NCBI RefSeq assembly: GCF_001625215.2
Contig: NC_030382.2
Span: 49,255,364-49,319,363, forward strand
Direction: 5' to 3'
Length of the DNA stretch: 64,000 bases
DNA from: Daucus carota subsp. sativus
Lineage: Eukaryota; Streptophyta; Magnoliopsida; Apiales; Apiaceae
Positions 9,849 to 22,500 of this stretch are shown one piece after another. A program made the translations under genes and the position numbers. The notes below the pieces were generated by a model that saw nothing but the letters and a program-made list of their open reading frames with translations, searched no databases and was not told where the DNA came from. Position 1 is the stretch's first letter. The number at the start of each line of letters is the position of its first letter.

Positions 9849-12800
9849 ACACACCTACACACACGGGAAAAAAGGCTGCAGTTTTGACTATACTATTACT
9901 ACATTGTTTTCTGTAAGGACTTTGTTTCTATAGAAGCTGAGTCATTTTTGTAAGCAGAATATGCTCTTAAAACAGTCAGGGGGCACAATGGTGTGAGTGT
10001 ATTAGTGTTTTACATTTTCTTTTTCATGACACAAGTATTAAATAAAGTTAACATAGGTTTGAAAATTATCCTACTGAAAATTTTAAATCTATGAAAACTT
10101 CTTGTAAGATATTGGTAAAGTGATATATAACACAAGGAAAATTCACTTTTTAATTTTGTGATCTGTTACATATCTATTTGCAAGCAATCCGGTGTTGTCA
10201 TTTGTATGCAGAGTTTCTCAATCCTTTACTGTTCTATATAGTAATATATATAGAATGCAAGTTACAATCTTCAGTGGTTTAATAGCCCAGATTTCAACAG
10301 TATGGAATGGATTTTTCTATTATGAACTGATTTTGTTTATGTTACTATGCCATCAGTAAAGTATAATGCAGTAAAAGGGATGTTGTCATTACAATGCCTA
10401 TTTCTTTACTGTAATTCTATATGTTAAGCTATGTTGATTAAACCATATGATAGCTATTTTAGGCGGCTTATAGTATATTAAGCTCATATTTGAATGTATT
10501 TAATCTTCTTTTTTCTTTTTGTGACAGATTAAACCAAAGCTTGTTATACCAAATTATGTGACCGGTGCGGTAGTTAGATACCATAGCCGAAGGGTTACAT
10601 GCTTGGAATTTCACCCAACTAAATATAACATTATTTTATCTGGTGATAAGGTTAGTTTTATCTTCCATATAACTTAAAGTTTAATTTAAGGTGTATAAAC
10701 TATTATTACTTGTAACTTAATATCCCCCTCCCTTTCCTGGGTTTTTTGAAAAAAGAAAGGACATCTTGGAGTTTGGGATTTTATCCGTGTGTGTGAAAAG
10801 ACAGTTTATCGGAACATACATAGTTGCATACTCAATCACATGAAGTAAGTCCTATATTTCTCAGTTGTGATTATGATCATTATATATAGTTTCGTATATA
10901 CTAGAGAAATAGTTGATTTTTATCATACTATAAAGATGAAAACTATCTCAACATATTTAGGTTCAATCCGAGAAATGACGGCACAGTATATGGAGCATCC
11001 TCAGATGGAACAATCAGCTGTACAGACTTGGAGACAGGTCTTACATCATCATTGATGAACCTTAATCCGAATGGGTGGCAGGTTTGGATTTTTTTTGTAG
11101 CTATACTAGTCTGCCTTATTAATATTTAACTCATTACAGGCTTGGAAGTACCTGGATGTATGTGAATATGATTAGTTTTCTATGTTCCCTTGGTTAGGTC
11201 TTTTTGCAAGTCTTCTTCATCAAAATTTGGTTTCTATTCTTAGTTTGTTTTAGTAGTTTTTACTTCCATAAACCCTAGTTAATGTGGTTGAACTTGGTCA
11301 CAGTAAGATACGAGTGAGTATTTGCTTGACATCAGTTATATTGCAATCAATTTGGTGTTTGTTTATCATACGCCTGTGTAGTACCGTGGTTTTGATTGTG
11401 ATGCTAATTCGTAGTTTTAGCCAATAAACATATTAATTAAGTGACTTGTTAAATGTTAATTGGTATATATGGACATTTTGCTATATTGAAATATTTAATT
11501 TTGGCTATACTCGGCTCCCGCCAGCCAGATTCGGGGATATTTGTGCGCAACTACTATATTTTACAGAATTAACCTCAGAGTCTGAGTGGTTGATTGTTAT
11601 TTGTAGGGCGCAAGCACATGGAGGATGCTCTACGGGCTGGATGTAAATCCAGAGAATGGTCTTGTGCTTGTTGCAGATAATTTTGGATATCTTTACTCGT
11701 ACGTACATATTTCTCTTCTTAATACTGTATAACTGTTATAATATTAGTTGCATCCCCGCTGTACCTATCTCATGTCATGATGACTACATCTGCTTTAAAA
11801 GATTTTTGTGTGGGTTTTCAAGATGTGATATATGATTGTCATTGAAGATGAAAAATAATTTTAGTCCATAAAACACAAAGGCTTTTCTCAGTAAGAGAAC
11901 CTATGAAAGTGATTATATTATGATGATTGCAGATTGTTTATATGGTATATATGTTTGTGTCTAGTACATTCTTCTGTTAGTCAATTCTCTTCTTTGATGC
12001 GCACAGGGTTGATAGCCGTTCTAATAGCCAAGTTGGGGAGGCTGTCTTGATTCATAAAAGGGGAAGCAAAGTTACAGGGCTGCACTGCAATCCTGTTCAG
12101 CCAAATCTCCTCCTGAGTTGTGGAAATGATCACTTTGTAAGAGGCCTTCCTCACAGTTCAGGGATTTCCTTATTAGCTTAACTGCATGGACATTTCAAAA
12201 CATCATAGGGATTTGCGTGTGATATGTCAGTATTAATGATTGCATTTTTCAGTTCTAATTTGATATCAAATGTAATGCATCACAGGCTCGTTTATGGGAT
12301 ATTCGCCGATTGGAGGCTGGATCTTCTTTGTATCAGCTTTCACATAAACGTGTAGTGAACTCAGCATACTTTTCTCCACAGAGCGGCAGTAAAATACTTA
12401 CCACATCGCAAGACAATCGCATTCGTGTATGGGATTCTATTTTCGGGAATCTGGATTCTCCGAGTAGAGAAATTGTACACAGTCATGATTTCAATCGACA
12501 TTTGACCCCCTTCCGAGCTGAATGGGATCCAAAGGTGATGTGTGTGTTATGTTCATTAAAGCTATTAATTTGGGCTTCCTCTGTTACACACAAATTAAAA
12601 ATAAGATTAAGTTATAAAAAAAATGCTATACGGATTTGTTATGCCAAACTTCTATGGTTGATGATCTGTTTTCTTTTTTTGGGGTTGACTACAAGAATTA
12701 ATGCCATGACAGTGAAATTTTGATTTCAAACTCGACTACAACATCATGTTGGTTTTACTGCTGAGGCATGACAGTGAAATTTTGATGTCAAACTTGACAC

Positions 12801-13473
12801 CATTGTTTTGGTCGTATTACTGTCATTTGGAACGGACTTACAGTAATTTTTTGTGGAAATGAAAGTACTTGTAGAATCTTTTGAGGCATGGATGGGGTAT
12901 ATGCCCGAGTCAATTAATTATTGTAGTTAAAATGTTAAGTGATGTTTATGCTGCAGGACCCTTCGGAGTCGGTTGCAGTTGTTGGACGTTACATAAGTGA
13001 AAATTACAGAGGACTTGCTGCACTGCATCCTGTTGATTATATTAACACCAGCACGGGGCAACTGATTGCTGCGGTCATGGACCCCAACATCATGACTATA
13101 AGCCCTGTGAACAAGCTGCATCCTCAGTATGATATTCTGGCATCTGGCAGCTCAAGGTATCGCAATCTTACACATCGGCTTGTTTGTCAAGCTATAACCA
13201 TTATCAGGATGGCATCTTGTTCACTTTAACTGACACGCTTTTCTTATCAGGTCAATATACATCTGGAAGCCTGACAAGGATTCGTCCGAGTTCATCGAGC
13301 AGAAAGTTAAAAAGAATATCCTTCTTTGTGGTAAGGCTGAAAAGAAAAGGAAGTCCAAGGGCGACGGTGATGAGTCAGATGATGACATCTCGAAAGCTAA
13401 GAAGAGCATCAAGTCCGCAAAAACGAAGACGAAAGCAAACTCAATAGTCCTAAAGGCCAAGGACAAGTGTTGA
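8728..13473 (+). CDS. DDB2: DNA damage-binding protein 2 (DDB2), WD40 protein
   Basis: Eleven exons: 8728-8973, 9067-9157, 9478-9605, 10528-10650, 10756-10844, 10961-11081, 11607-11698, 12007-12136, 12286-12534, 12957-13156, 13251-13473. All introns are GT-AG, phases are consistent, and the product is 563 residues, about the length I recall for Arabidopsis DDB2. In order: [15 protein letters not shown], an acidic Glu-rich stretch, a Cys-rich region ending in a CCHC-like knuckle (CFLCKLPGH...CPH), a WD40 propeller ([37 protein letters not shown]) and a Lys-rich tail. DDB2 is the UV-lesion recognition subunit that joins CUL4-DDB1 in global-genome nucleotide excision repair in the nucleus; WDIR in exon 9 fits the DDB1-docking DWD box. 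The Cys-rich segment is typical of plant DDB2. Intron 3 holds a 40-C run. A 5' fragment of this gene is duplicated at 6500-6969. Confidence 0.95.
9807..9846 (+). repeat. Homopolymer run of 40 cytosines
   Basis: Uninterrupted poly-C in DDB2 intron 3, about 200 bases after the exon 3 donor and about 680 before the next acceptor, followed by an ACAC-rich stretch. Such runs can form i-motif or, on the other strand, G-quadruplex structures, and their exact length is uncertain in most assemblies. Confidence 0.95.
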
Positions 13474-15181
13474 GCTTGCCCTAAAGTTTTTCAGCTTTTG
13501 TGTAGCTGTGAATGTAGTTACATAGTGGCACTGCACTCGAGCTCCTAGTCTCCTGCGCGGTGCTGAGCAGTATAGCATGGGTCTTTACATTTTTGCACCT
13601 CCGGCATTTCAGATAGGGTTGCCTGTGAGATATTTAATGATGCAGATGTAATTTGTCTTTTTACATATCTGCATTGTTAGGTATTTAAATGGCTTGCAAG
13701 TTGTGACACAATTGCTTTGAACCTTTTGGTATGCTAATGTTTGTTCGTTTTTTCATTTAAGATGGTGGTTAAATTATGCTCTTATGGTATTTTTAAACGA
13801 GTTTGTTATAAAACTATGCTCTTTTGGTTCTTTTTTACAACTAGATAACAAACGTAAGAGAGTTTGCTATATCCCTATCTTGTTCACATGATACATGTGC
13901 ATAATAATTTGTACATTATAAAGTTCACTCCGGTGTGCATATTGTGTGCGGAGTTGAAAGATCTGGAAGCGAAATTCAATCATCTATGTTAAATCATTGT
14001 AATTGTATTTTAAGATCAACAAAAAGTTTAAAGACCAACTATAAAGATTTTGCTTTTAACTATTTTTAATCAATCTTTCAAATTTAAATTTGGAAAATTT
14101 TGTTAAACCGTTTTGGAATTTGAAAATCAATATATTCAATTTAAATTTTTTGTAGGTTTTCTAAGATATTAATAAATATATTAAATATATTATATCCACC
14201 ATAAATATTTTCAGTCTTAACTAAATATGATTTATAATTTATATTTTGTCCTTATTTAATTATTTATAATTCATAAAATTAGTCGTATTTAATTTGGATT
14301 AATATATATAGTTCAGAATTTTAGGTTAAAAATCTGGATGTACTTGTTCAAGATTTTAAAAAATATTATAAATTTGAGTAGTATTTAATTGAGATTATTT
14401 TAATGGTAGAAAGATACAGCATGCTAAAACGTTTAATATTCAGTCAAAACTATTTAAGGGACAGGAAAACCATGGAGATAATATCTCAACAAGTTACACT
14501 TTTCAACATAACACTCTTATATTCCCCGGATCCCCCGTGATCTCGTGAACTGGACAAACCTAAAATAAATTTAAGTTTTCGTAATCCCAAAATCTTCATC
14601 TTTATATTATCTATAATTACCATTTTGACATATTATATTACTCGTTTTGTATATTAGAAGCTGGTAAGTACATCATATAAAAGTATCTTCATCTTTAATA
14701 CTTTCCAGAATATCGTTACAGTATAATCCATATCGATAATTATAAAAATACTTACTATATACACATGTGGTGTACTTTTATACGATGTACTTACATGTTT
14801 TGTATATTACGATGTACTTACATGTTTTGTATATTAGAAGCTGAAATCCATATTCGACCCGTTTCGGATTCATGTAGCAATCTCAAATTCTTATCCATTT
14901 TGGAAACGTGTCGTGTATTTTTCGTGTACACTTAATATTAATATAATAATAAATTGAGTAAATGACAAAGTGGTGGTCGTAATTTTCTGAATTTTACAAG
15001 ATGGTGGCTGGACTTTAAAAACTACATAGTAATGGTGGCTGAAGTTTACTTCGGCCTTTTAATAAGGTGGCGGCCGTGAACGTCCGTTCATTTTCCTCCG
15101 TTAACTTCAAAAAATAAAAGAGTAAACGACAAAGTGGCAGTTGTAATTTTCCAAATTTCGCAAAATATAGGCTGGATTTCC

Positions 15182-15266
15182 AATATATATATATATATAC
15201 ATATATATACATATATATATACACATACATATATATACATATACATATATATACATATATATATAT
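15182..15266. repeat. (TA)n/(CATA)n microsatellite
   Basis: Alternating TATATA and CATATA units over about 85 bases, with a second short TA run at about 15675-15688. Likely length-polymorphic. Confidence 0.9.
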
Positions 15267-15454
15267 AGGGTAGCACTCCACAGCATACCCTCTTATCGAG
15301 TTACGTAGCACACCATTATAAATATATACATAATATATATTCTATTATATTTTTTATGGAATATAATTGCAAATTTTGATTATTAAACTGAAAACGAAGT
15401 TATACAATTTTTTTTATTCCAAAGATCATCTAAAATTAAGAAATATCTCAACAT

Positions 15455-15493
15455 GATTCTACAACAGAATAATTATTATTCTGTTGTAGAATC
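15455..15493. repeat. Perfect hairpin, 18-bp stem and 3-base loop
   Basis: GATTCTACAACAGAATAA is followed by TTA and then the exact reverse complement. No coding role is apparent; probably part of a decayed transposon. Confidence 0.85.
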
Positions 15494-15993
15494 AGTTTCG
15501 AAAACATATCTTTTTTTAAAATCAAATTTTAAGTGTTAAATTATTTAAACTAGATATGTTATAATATTCTATATTAGAATCACGTTTTATATGTATTCAA
15601 TAATAGAATTTATAATAAAATTGATGATTTACAATGGCGCACTATAAATAGTAACTCTCTGGAATGTTGGCCTATATATATATATATATTTATTTACATG
15701 AACATATGTATACTTATTTTTTAAAAATATATTTATATCATTTACATTCGTGTATATAAATAAAAATCCGAACTTGACACTAAATTTAACGTGTATTTTT
15801 GTATTCGAGTACTCGCTTGAAAATCAAAGTTAGGGATGTTTGGATAAATTTAAAAAAAATGATTTTATGCTTAAAATAAAGAAGTAAATTAGAAGTGAGA
15901 AATAAATAAAGCATTTATTGTTTTTTAAAATCTGGTAAAAAAAACAGAAGTTAGAAGGAAGAGTTGATTCTCCAGGACAAACATGCACTTCCT

Positions 15994-16236
15994 TGCTCCC
16001 GAGTTTTTTTAGGGGAGAAAGCAAGTGAATGTAAGTGAAAGCATGTGAAAGAAAGTGTGCTTTCACTTTCATCCCACTTTTGGAGTGAAAGTTTTGGAGT
16101 GAAACTATGCTATATTTTCACTCACTTTCACTCGCTTTCCTCCCTTTAAAAAACTCGGGAGCACGAGTAGGAGTGAAAGTTAGATAACTTTACTTCCTCT
16201 TCACTTGCTTTCCTCCCTTTTTAAAACTCGGGAGCA
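15994..16236. mobile_element. Fold-back (inverted-repeat) element upstream of ABCG31
   Basis: An arm beginning TGCTCCCGAGTTTTTTTAGG (15994 to about 16041) reappears inverted at about 16119-16163 (ending AAAACTCGGGAGCA) and again at about 16200-16236. GTGAAAG/CTTTCAC repeats fill the space between. It ends about 180 bases before the ABCG31 TATA-like site, so it lies in the proximal promoter. Class unknown; a MITE or fold-back element is an inference. Confidence 0.6.
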
Positions 16237-16418
16237 GGGTTTAAACTTTTTGTGTCGTGTTCAGCAACTCCCAAGGGTCATTTCCGTCTTTCCGTGTCTT
16301 CGATTTTCGCGGGGCAACAAACAGACCTCATTTCACTTGAAGATGAAAAGTTAGTTTCACACACCACTACCCTGACAAGCTACACTCCACATTGAAGGCA
16401 CAGATTCACATACTCTAT

Positions 16419-16426
16419 TATATATA
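16419..16426 (+). promoter_or_regulatory. TATA-like box of ABCG31
   Basis: TATATATA lies 84 bases before the ABCG31 ATG, a normal distance for a plant core promoter with a ~50-base leader. Position only; no transcript evidence. Confidence 0.5.
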
Positions 16427-16509
16427 CATCTCCACGCAACCAGGGTTGCGTCAACGTAGGCGAGTTTGTTAGGTCAAGTGATCCGTGTATTTTGAGTTAT
16501 TGATTTGTG

Positions 16510-19500
16510 ATGGCAGCGTCGAACGGAACGGAGTATTATGAGGTGGACATGGAGATGGGAGGCGGCGGCGATCGTTTCGCATTGCCGTCGAACGCCGAAG
16601 AGGTCGCAAGAGACGAGGACGAGCTTCTCTGGGCGGCGATGGAGCGCTTGCCGTCGCAGAAACGGACTAATTTCGCCGTGTTGAGACGAGAGATTTCAGA
16701 GGCTGAAGGAAAGAGGGAGATTCGGACTGTCGATGTTCGGAAACTCGATCGGTTTAATCGTGAACTTGTGGTGAAAAATGCGTTGGCTACAACGGATCAG
16801 GATAATTATCGGCTTCTCGCTGGAATTAAAGAACGTCTTGATAGGTAATTTTATTATAATTAGGTTTTACAAGTGTTTGTAGGTTGATTAAATCATGACT
16901 TGATTAGTTTTATTTTGTAGAGTTGGAATAAAGGTGCCGAGTGTAGAGGTGAGGTTTGAGGATATAACGATTACTGCGAAGGTTAAGCTCGGTTCGAGAG
17001 CTTTGCCGACTCTGATAAATTATGTTCGTGATCTGTGTGAGGTATGCTCAATCTTATGCTTTTGCATGCATGCAGTCGATTGGTTAGTTTAGTAGCTATG
17101 AATTTATCAGTTTAACTAGTTTTTATGCTTATTAGTTAGTTTAATCAGTTTAACACGGAGATGAGTGTGTTGCATGATACTGATAGTATATTGTTTTGGC
17201 CTGATGAAGGAAGGCAGAAAGCGTTTTTTATTTGTGTGCATGTAAGATCATGTGTTTACATTGAGTCCTGATCGATGAATGCAGAAAGTCTTCACTGGCT
17301 TGGGAATTTTTCGTTCAAAAAGACATCCGCTAACTATCCTGAATGATGTCAATGGTATCATAAGACCAGGAAGGTATGCAATCTGATTTTACTTCTGACA
17401 TTGGTCATGCTGGATTAGTAAACAATAGTGGATCATGAAAAATAGACTTATTTATGGTTGTTAAGTAACAATTTGCTTGCTAAAATTAGGGAAAATTATA
17501 GTTGTAGAATTTATTTTATTAGGCTAACTGGTAATTCTGAAGGTGACATGAGTTCTTGAATTGGAGTGACTGGTTTCTATTTTAATCATATGCTGGATAT
17601 GTGATACCTATAAGGACTAGACCCTTTCTCTTTTAGTATTATATTATCGACATTAAGAAATTTGATTAGTTTTTAACTTATATATATTGATTGCACGCAT
17701 CGTCAAATTTTAATTTCATATTTTTCCGTCTCATTCTGGACTAGCAAGTTTTCTCCTAGCTAGAATAGTTGATTCAAACTTTTATGCAACTTTTTATTGA
17801 CATAAATTGATTTATTTAAAGAATAATGTAAAATAAATAGCATCACTTTCAGGTAATCTGAACAATACATGCACACACAGTGGTATATTTTTTTAGTGGT
17901 AAGATTTATGGTCTTAATCAGAGGACTATATATGCCAATAAGTACTATTTTGGATTAACATTTCACTGGTTCTAGTTGGTTGTAACAAAAACAACATCAA
18001 CCGAGAGACATCTTCTCCCCATGATTTAGTGTCTCAAAGAAATACGACTCTTAGCAATTAAAATTTTGTTTATTAATCTTTATAGGATGACATTGCTTTT
18101 GGGGCCTCCAGGTGCGGGTAAATCCTCCTTGCTTTTAGCTCTTGCTGGGAAACTTGACAAGACCCTAAAGGTATAAGCAAAAACACATTGCAGAATAAAT
18201 TTTTCTTCCTGCATGAAAGCTAACTGATAATAGCATATAACAAACTAGGTAGTCACTAGCTGTCATAATTTACAAACACATTATAGAATTTTGCCAACAA
18301 GTTTTGCTGTGTCATTCAAATTATTTTAAGATGCTATGGTGAGAGCGCTCTACGTGGATGCAAGTCATAAATAGCACTAAGATGACAAACTGCAATACTG
18401 TAATACGAGGAACAAGTGGTTTAGAACATTTTATATTGGTTTCTTCTTGTGTCGATTCTCGTGAAAGAAGTAAATTTTGTTATTTGATTAGTGATCAGTA
18501 ATAAATTTCTTCTAATAGAAACTGTTGAATTAAACAATTACTACTACGCATCATGGTTGTGTATATGAAATTTAGCGTGTCAAATTAATATCTCATATGA
18601 ATATGAAAGATATTGTATTTTATAATATTGTGCACATAATATGATAACCAAAATTTGGCGCTCTCATGACTAGATTGAAAATATAATTTATTAACCTGTA
18701 GTTATCAACCTAGTTGTAAAGAATAAATATTATGTTTAGCAATCAAATAATGTAAATAGTTACTCACGAAACAATTCTATAAAAAGAACAAAAGGTAAAT
18801 TTTGGATGCTTTGCTCAATCAAACCTGAGTAGCATCATTTGTTAACATAAAATTATCTTTCTGTGCCTATTCCCTGTATGTCAAGATACTGACTATAGGT
18901 TGTGCCTAACTTGGATAAACATTTTAGATGTAATATTGGCACCTTATTGTCAAATTACTGTGATGGTTTCAGAAAACTGGTGATATTACATACAACGGCC
19001 ACAAGCTCAATGAGTTCTGCATTCAAAGAACTGCAGCATATATAAGTCAAACTGATACTCACATTGCAGAGTTAACTGTGCGAGAAACATTAGATTTTGC
19101 TGCTCGATGTGAGGGTGCAAGCGACGGCTTTGGAGGTTTGTCTATTAGTAAATCCGCATGGCTCTTTCATCAATTTGTTCTCTTGCCTCTTGTCTAAATT
19201 TGCCTTAACTCATTGTAAGATTGTCATTATCGGGGTGGTTTAATAAGTGAAAGTTTTAGTCTGGTTCTCCCTTTCTCTCTACTAAGCCCCTTAGGGCAGA
19301 GACATTTCCCTATATGTGGAAAAATGAAAATCAGTTTATCCTCTTGTAATGGGGCTTCTGAAATCAGCCAATATATGGGTAATTTTATTAGTAATGCACC
19401 AAGGCATCTGTTGACAACCTTTAAAACCATAATGTTTATATACTAAAGAATATTGTAGAATGCTCTCTTGCAGGAAGTTATTTGTGTTCTTAGTTTGAAT

Positions 19501-22500
19501 TTATCTTCCCATCTTTAAAATTGAAGGCTCCATTATATATGATTCACGATTAATGTAATATCTCCATTAGCTAGGCCAGTACTGGGTAATGTCAATATAA
19601 TATCCTGTATAAGTTGTATGAAATAATCTCCATTCTCGCTTTTAAAGTTTTATTTTCATTTTAGCTTATATGGATGAACTTACACGACTGGAGAAGGAAA
19701 AGAATATTCGACCGAGTCCTGAAGTGGATGCTTTTATGAAGGTTCCTATATAAATTTCTTCAAACTTTGTAAATTATTTCAGAGATAACACTATAATACC
19801 TAACATTTCACAGTAATATGATTTGCTCAGGCATCATCTGTTGGAGGTAGAACTCACAGTGTTTCGACAGATTATATATTGAAGGTTCTAGGTCTTGATG
19901 TATGTGCGGACACAGTTGTTGGTAGTGATATGCTTAGAGGAGTATCAGGTGGTCAGAAAAAAAGAGTCACCACAGGTCTCTTTCATTTTTGTATATCCTT
20001 CTATTATATATTACTAGAAATCGCAATTATGTCGTTCTTATTCTTTTCAACTTCCTAGATATATGTCTCTATTAAATGTATTTTAGTTATCTTATGTGTA
20101 TATTTTTTTCTTGATTTTTAATCTAAATTAAGAGCAAAAATAATATTAATCAATCCTGCTGTACTGTGACGTTCATAAAAGTTAATAATCCTCATGCAGT
20201 TAATAATGAAAATTTGGTGAAGAATGATGGCTGCTTTGTGTCATAAACTCCTCTAAATTTATAAATATTTGATCTAGAAATGTAACTTGGTAAAGGAAAT
20301 TTGTATAACAGACTGCAGACAGTCAAATGAGTTCTATCTTGATACTTAAAATCATTTGGTTAGCAAAACTATAGGTAACAACAGAATACAGACATGGGAC
20401 AACTAAATATACAACAGAGACAACTAAATGTACAACAGATGACTTCTTTTACCATTATGAAATATAAAAATTGTGTGCAAATAACATTACTACCAGAACT
20501 ATGTAGGAACTAGGAAGTATTACTTATTTCATATTACAAATGATGAGCATAAGAACAGAATGACGAGTCTCATGATACCTACTTCACCAAGTGGAGCAGT
20601 GGACACTGCAAATATTCTGACGGATGTATATAAACAGATATTAGCATTGTATATTCTGTGGTAATTTTGAAGAGATACGAGTTATATATAAAATAAATGG
20701 GTTATTGATGCGTGAATGTTATCATTAAAACTGAATGGCACATACAGTTAGATCCTCGTAAGTTATTTAATGAAGTAAAGTTGAGGTATGTATTAAAGTT
20801 TGAACGTGTTATACTTGAGGTTTGATCTGATTTCAAACAAAGTTATTTTAATTGAAAAATAATCTCCAGAAAGTAGTGGCTCCGCTTCATAAAGCTAGCA
20901 GCTAGCAGGTATTCTCCTGCTATTACCGCTTGGCAGGTGGAGCTTCTTGTTACAGTCTTAGAATATATAGTTTTATATTGATAAATGATAATTTAAACAA
21001 TAATAATACTTGTATACTTTAAAATGAAGCTATGTGTGTATTTGATGATGCACTGATTCCCTGATTTGATAAGAGTTGTCATGTTCTTGTAGGTGAAATG
21101 GTAGTTGGGCCAAGAAAAACACTTTTTATGGATGAAATATCAACAGGACTTGATAGTTCTACAACTTTTCAAATTGTTAAATGCCTACGCAATTTTGTTC
21201 ATGAAATGGAAGCCACAATTCTTATGGCTCTATTACAGCCCGCGCCTGAGACCTTCGATCTGTTTGATGATCTGATCTTATTATCTGAAGGATACATGGT
21301 GTATCAAGGCCCTCGAGCAGAAGTTGTTCAATTTTTTGAGTCATTAGGTTTTCGTTTGCCTCCACGCAAGGGAGTTGCAGATTTTCTTCAGGAGGTAATT
21401 TGTTTTATGTTATGTGTTATTGATTTGGATTTATTAGATCATCAGCTAACTTGCATGATTTTTAGGTCACTTCAAAAAAGGACCAAGAACAATATTGGGC
21501 AGATTCTTCGAAACCATATGAATTTGTGCCTGTTCAGAAGATTGCAGAAGCATTTAAGAACTCCCAAAATGGAAGGTCTTTGAAGTCTTCCCTTTCAGTT
21601 CCTTACGATAAATCCAAGAGCCATTCTTCAGCTCTAGCTAAAACAAGGTTCGCGGTATCAAAACGTGAGCTGTTCAGAGCAACCTTAGCCAGAGAAGTTC
21701 TTCTGGTTAAAAGGCATAGTTTTCTTTATATTTTTAGAACATGCCAGGTATATCTTTTTTGCTTATCTGATGATCACAAGTACTTGATTATTTTTATTTA
21801 AAACTTCTGAGCTATTAATACTTTAATAATGTAATGAACTTTTGAATAGCATAGCATTATGAGACTAATAAATGTATTATAATTTAAGTTAGAGTTTGTA
21901 GTAATAATTGTATATTCAAGGTTCATATTAAGAACACTATGTTGTCAGTACTAAATATTGTCTGGAAGGAAATCATGAAAATCTCTTTGATGTTCTGCTG
22001 TTTGATGTGATACACATTTTAAGTTCTAAAAAAGTTTGATTGTTGATCTTGTTATATCTCACAGAAGCTGATAATGTATAATAACAGGTTTTGTCATTAT
22101 ACAAGTATAATTGACTGTAGCTTGTTATAACTCCTTTATGTGTTCAGTAGTATGTAACCTTGTAACTGTTGTTTTGTACTTTTGTAGAGACATGATTGCG
22201 GATCCATGCAGAGCTTGCTACTTTCAAAAAATATCATATATGCTAAATTGTAATTATTGGAATGTAGTTAACGTTTGATAAATCTTTACATTTCAGGTTG
22301 CATTTGTAGGATTTGTTGCATGCACAATCTTTTTGCGAACAAGACTGCATCCTACAGATGTGTCAAATGGGAACCTCTACCTCTCTTGTTTGTTCTTCGG
22401 GCTAACACATATGATGTTCAATGGATTTTCTGAGCTGTCACTAATGATATTCCGGCTGCCAGTTTTTTACAAGCAAAGAGATAACTGTTTTTATCCAGCA

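Larger units (their letters stand above)
13474..15990. other. DDB2 3' flank and repeat-rich intergenic DNA
   Basis: The first ~300 bases are DDB2 3' UTR. The rest is AT-rich, with transposon-like debris. A ~64-base direct repeat occurs at about 14955-15018 and 15119-15182 (shared core GTAA(A/C)GACAAAGTGG). A TA/CATA microsatellite follows, then a hairpin at 15455-15493. At about 15826-15960 lies sequence resembling the start of the GTTTGG element family listed below. No gene was seen; the Tyr/Ile-rich reverse frames here are microsatellite translations. Confidence 0.6.

Noticed and set aside
15015-15311. Tyr/Ile-rich reverse frames
   Set aside because: Translation of the TA/CATA microsatellite.
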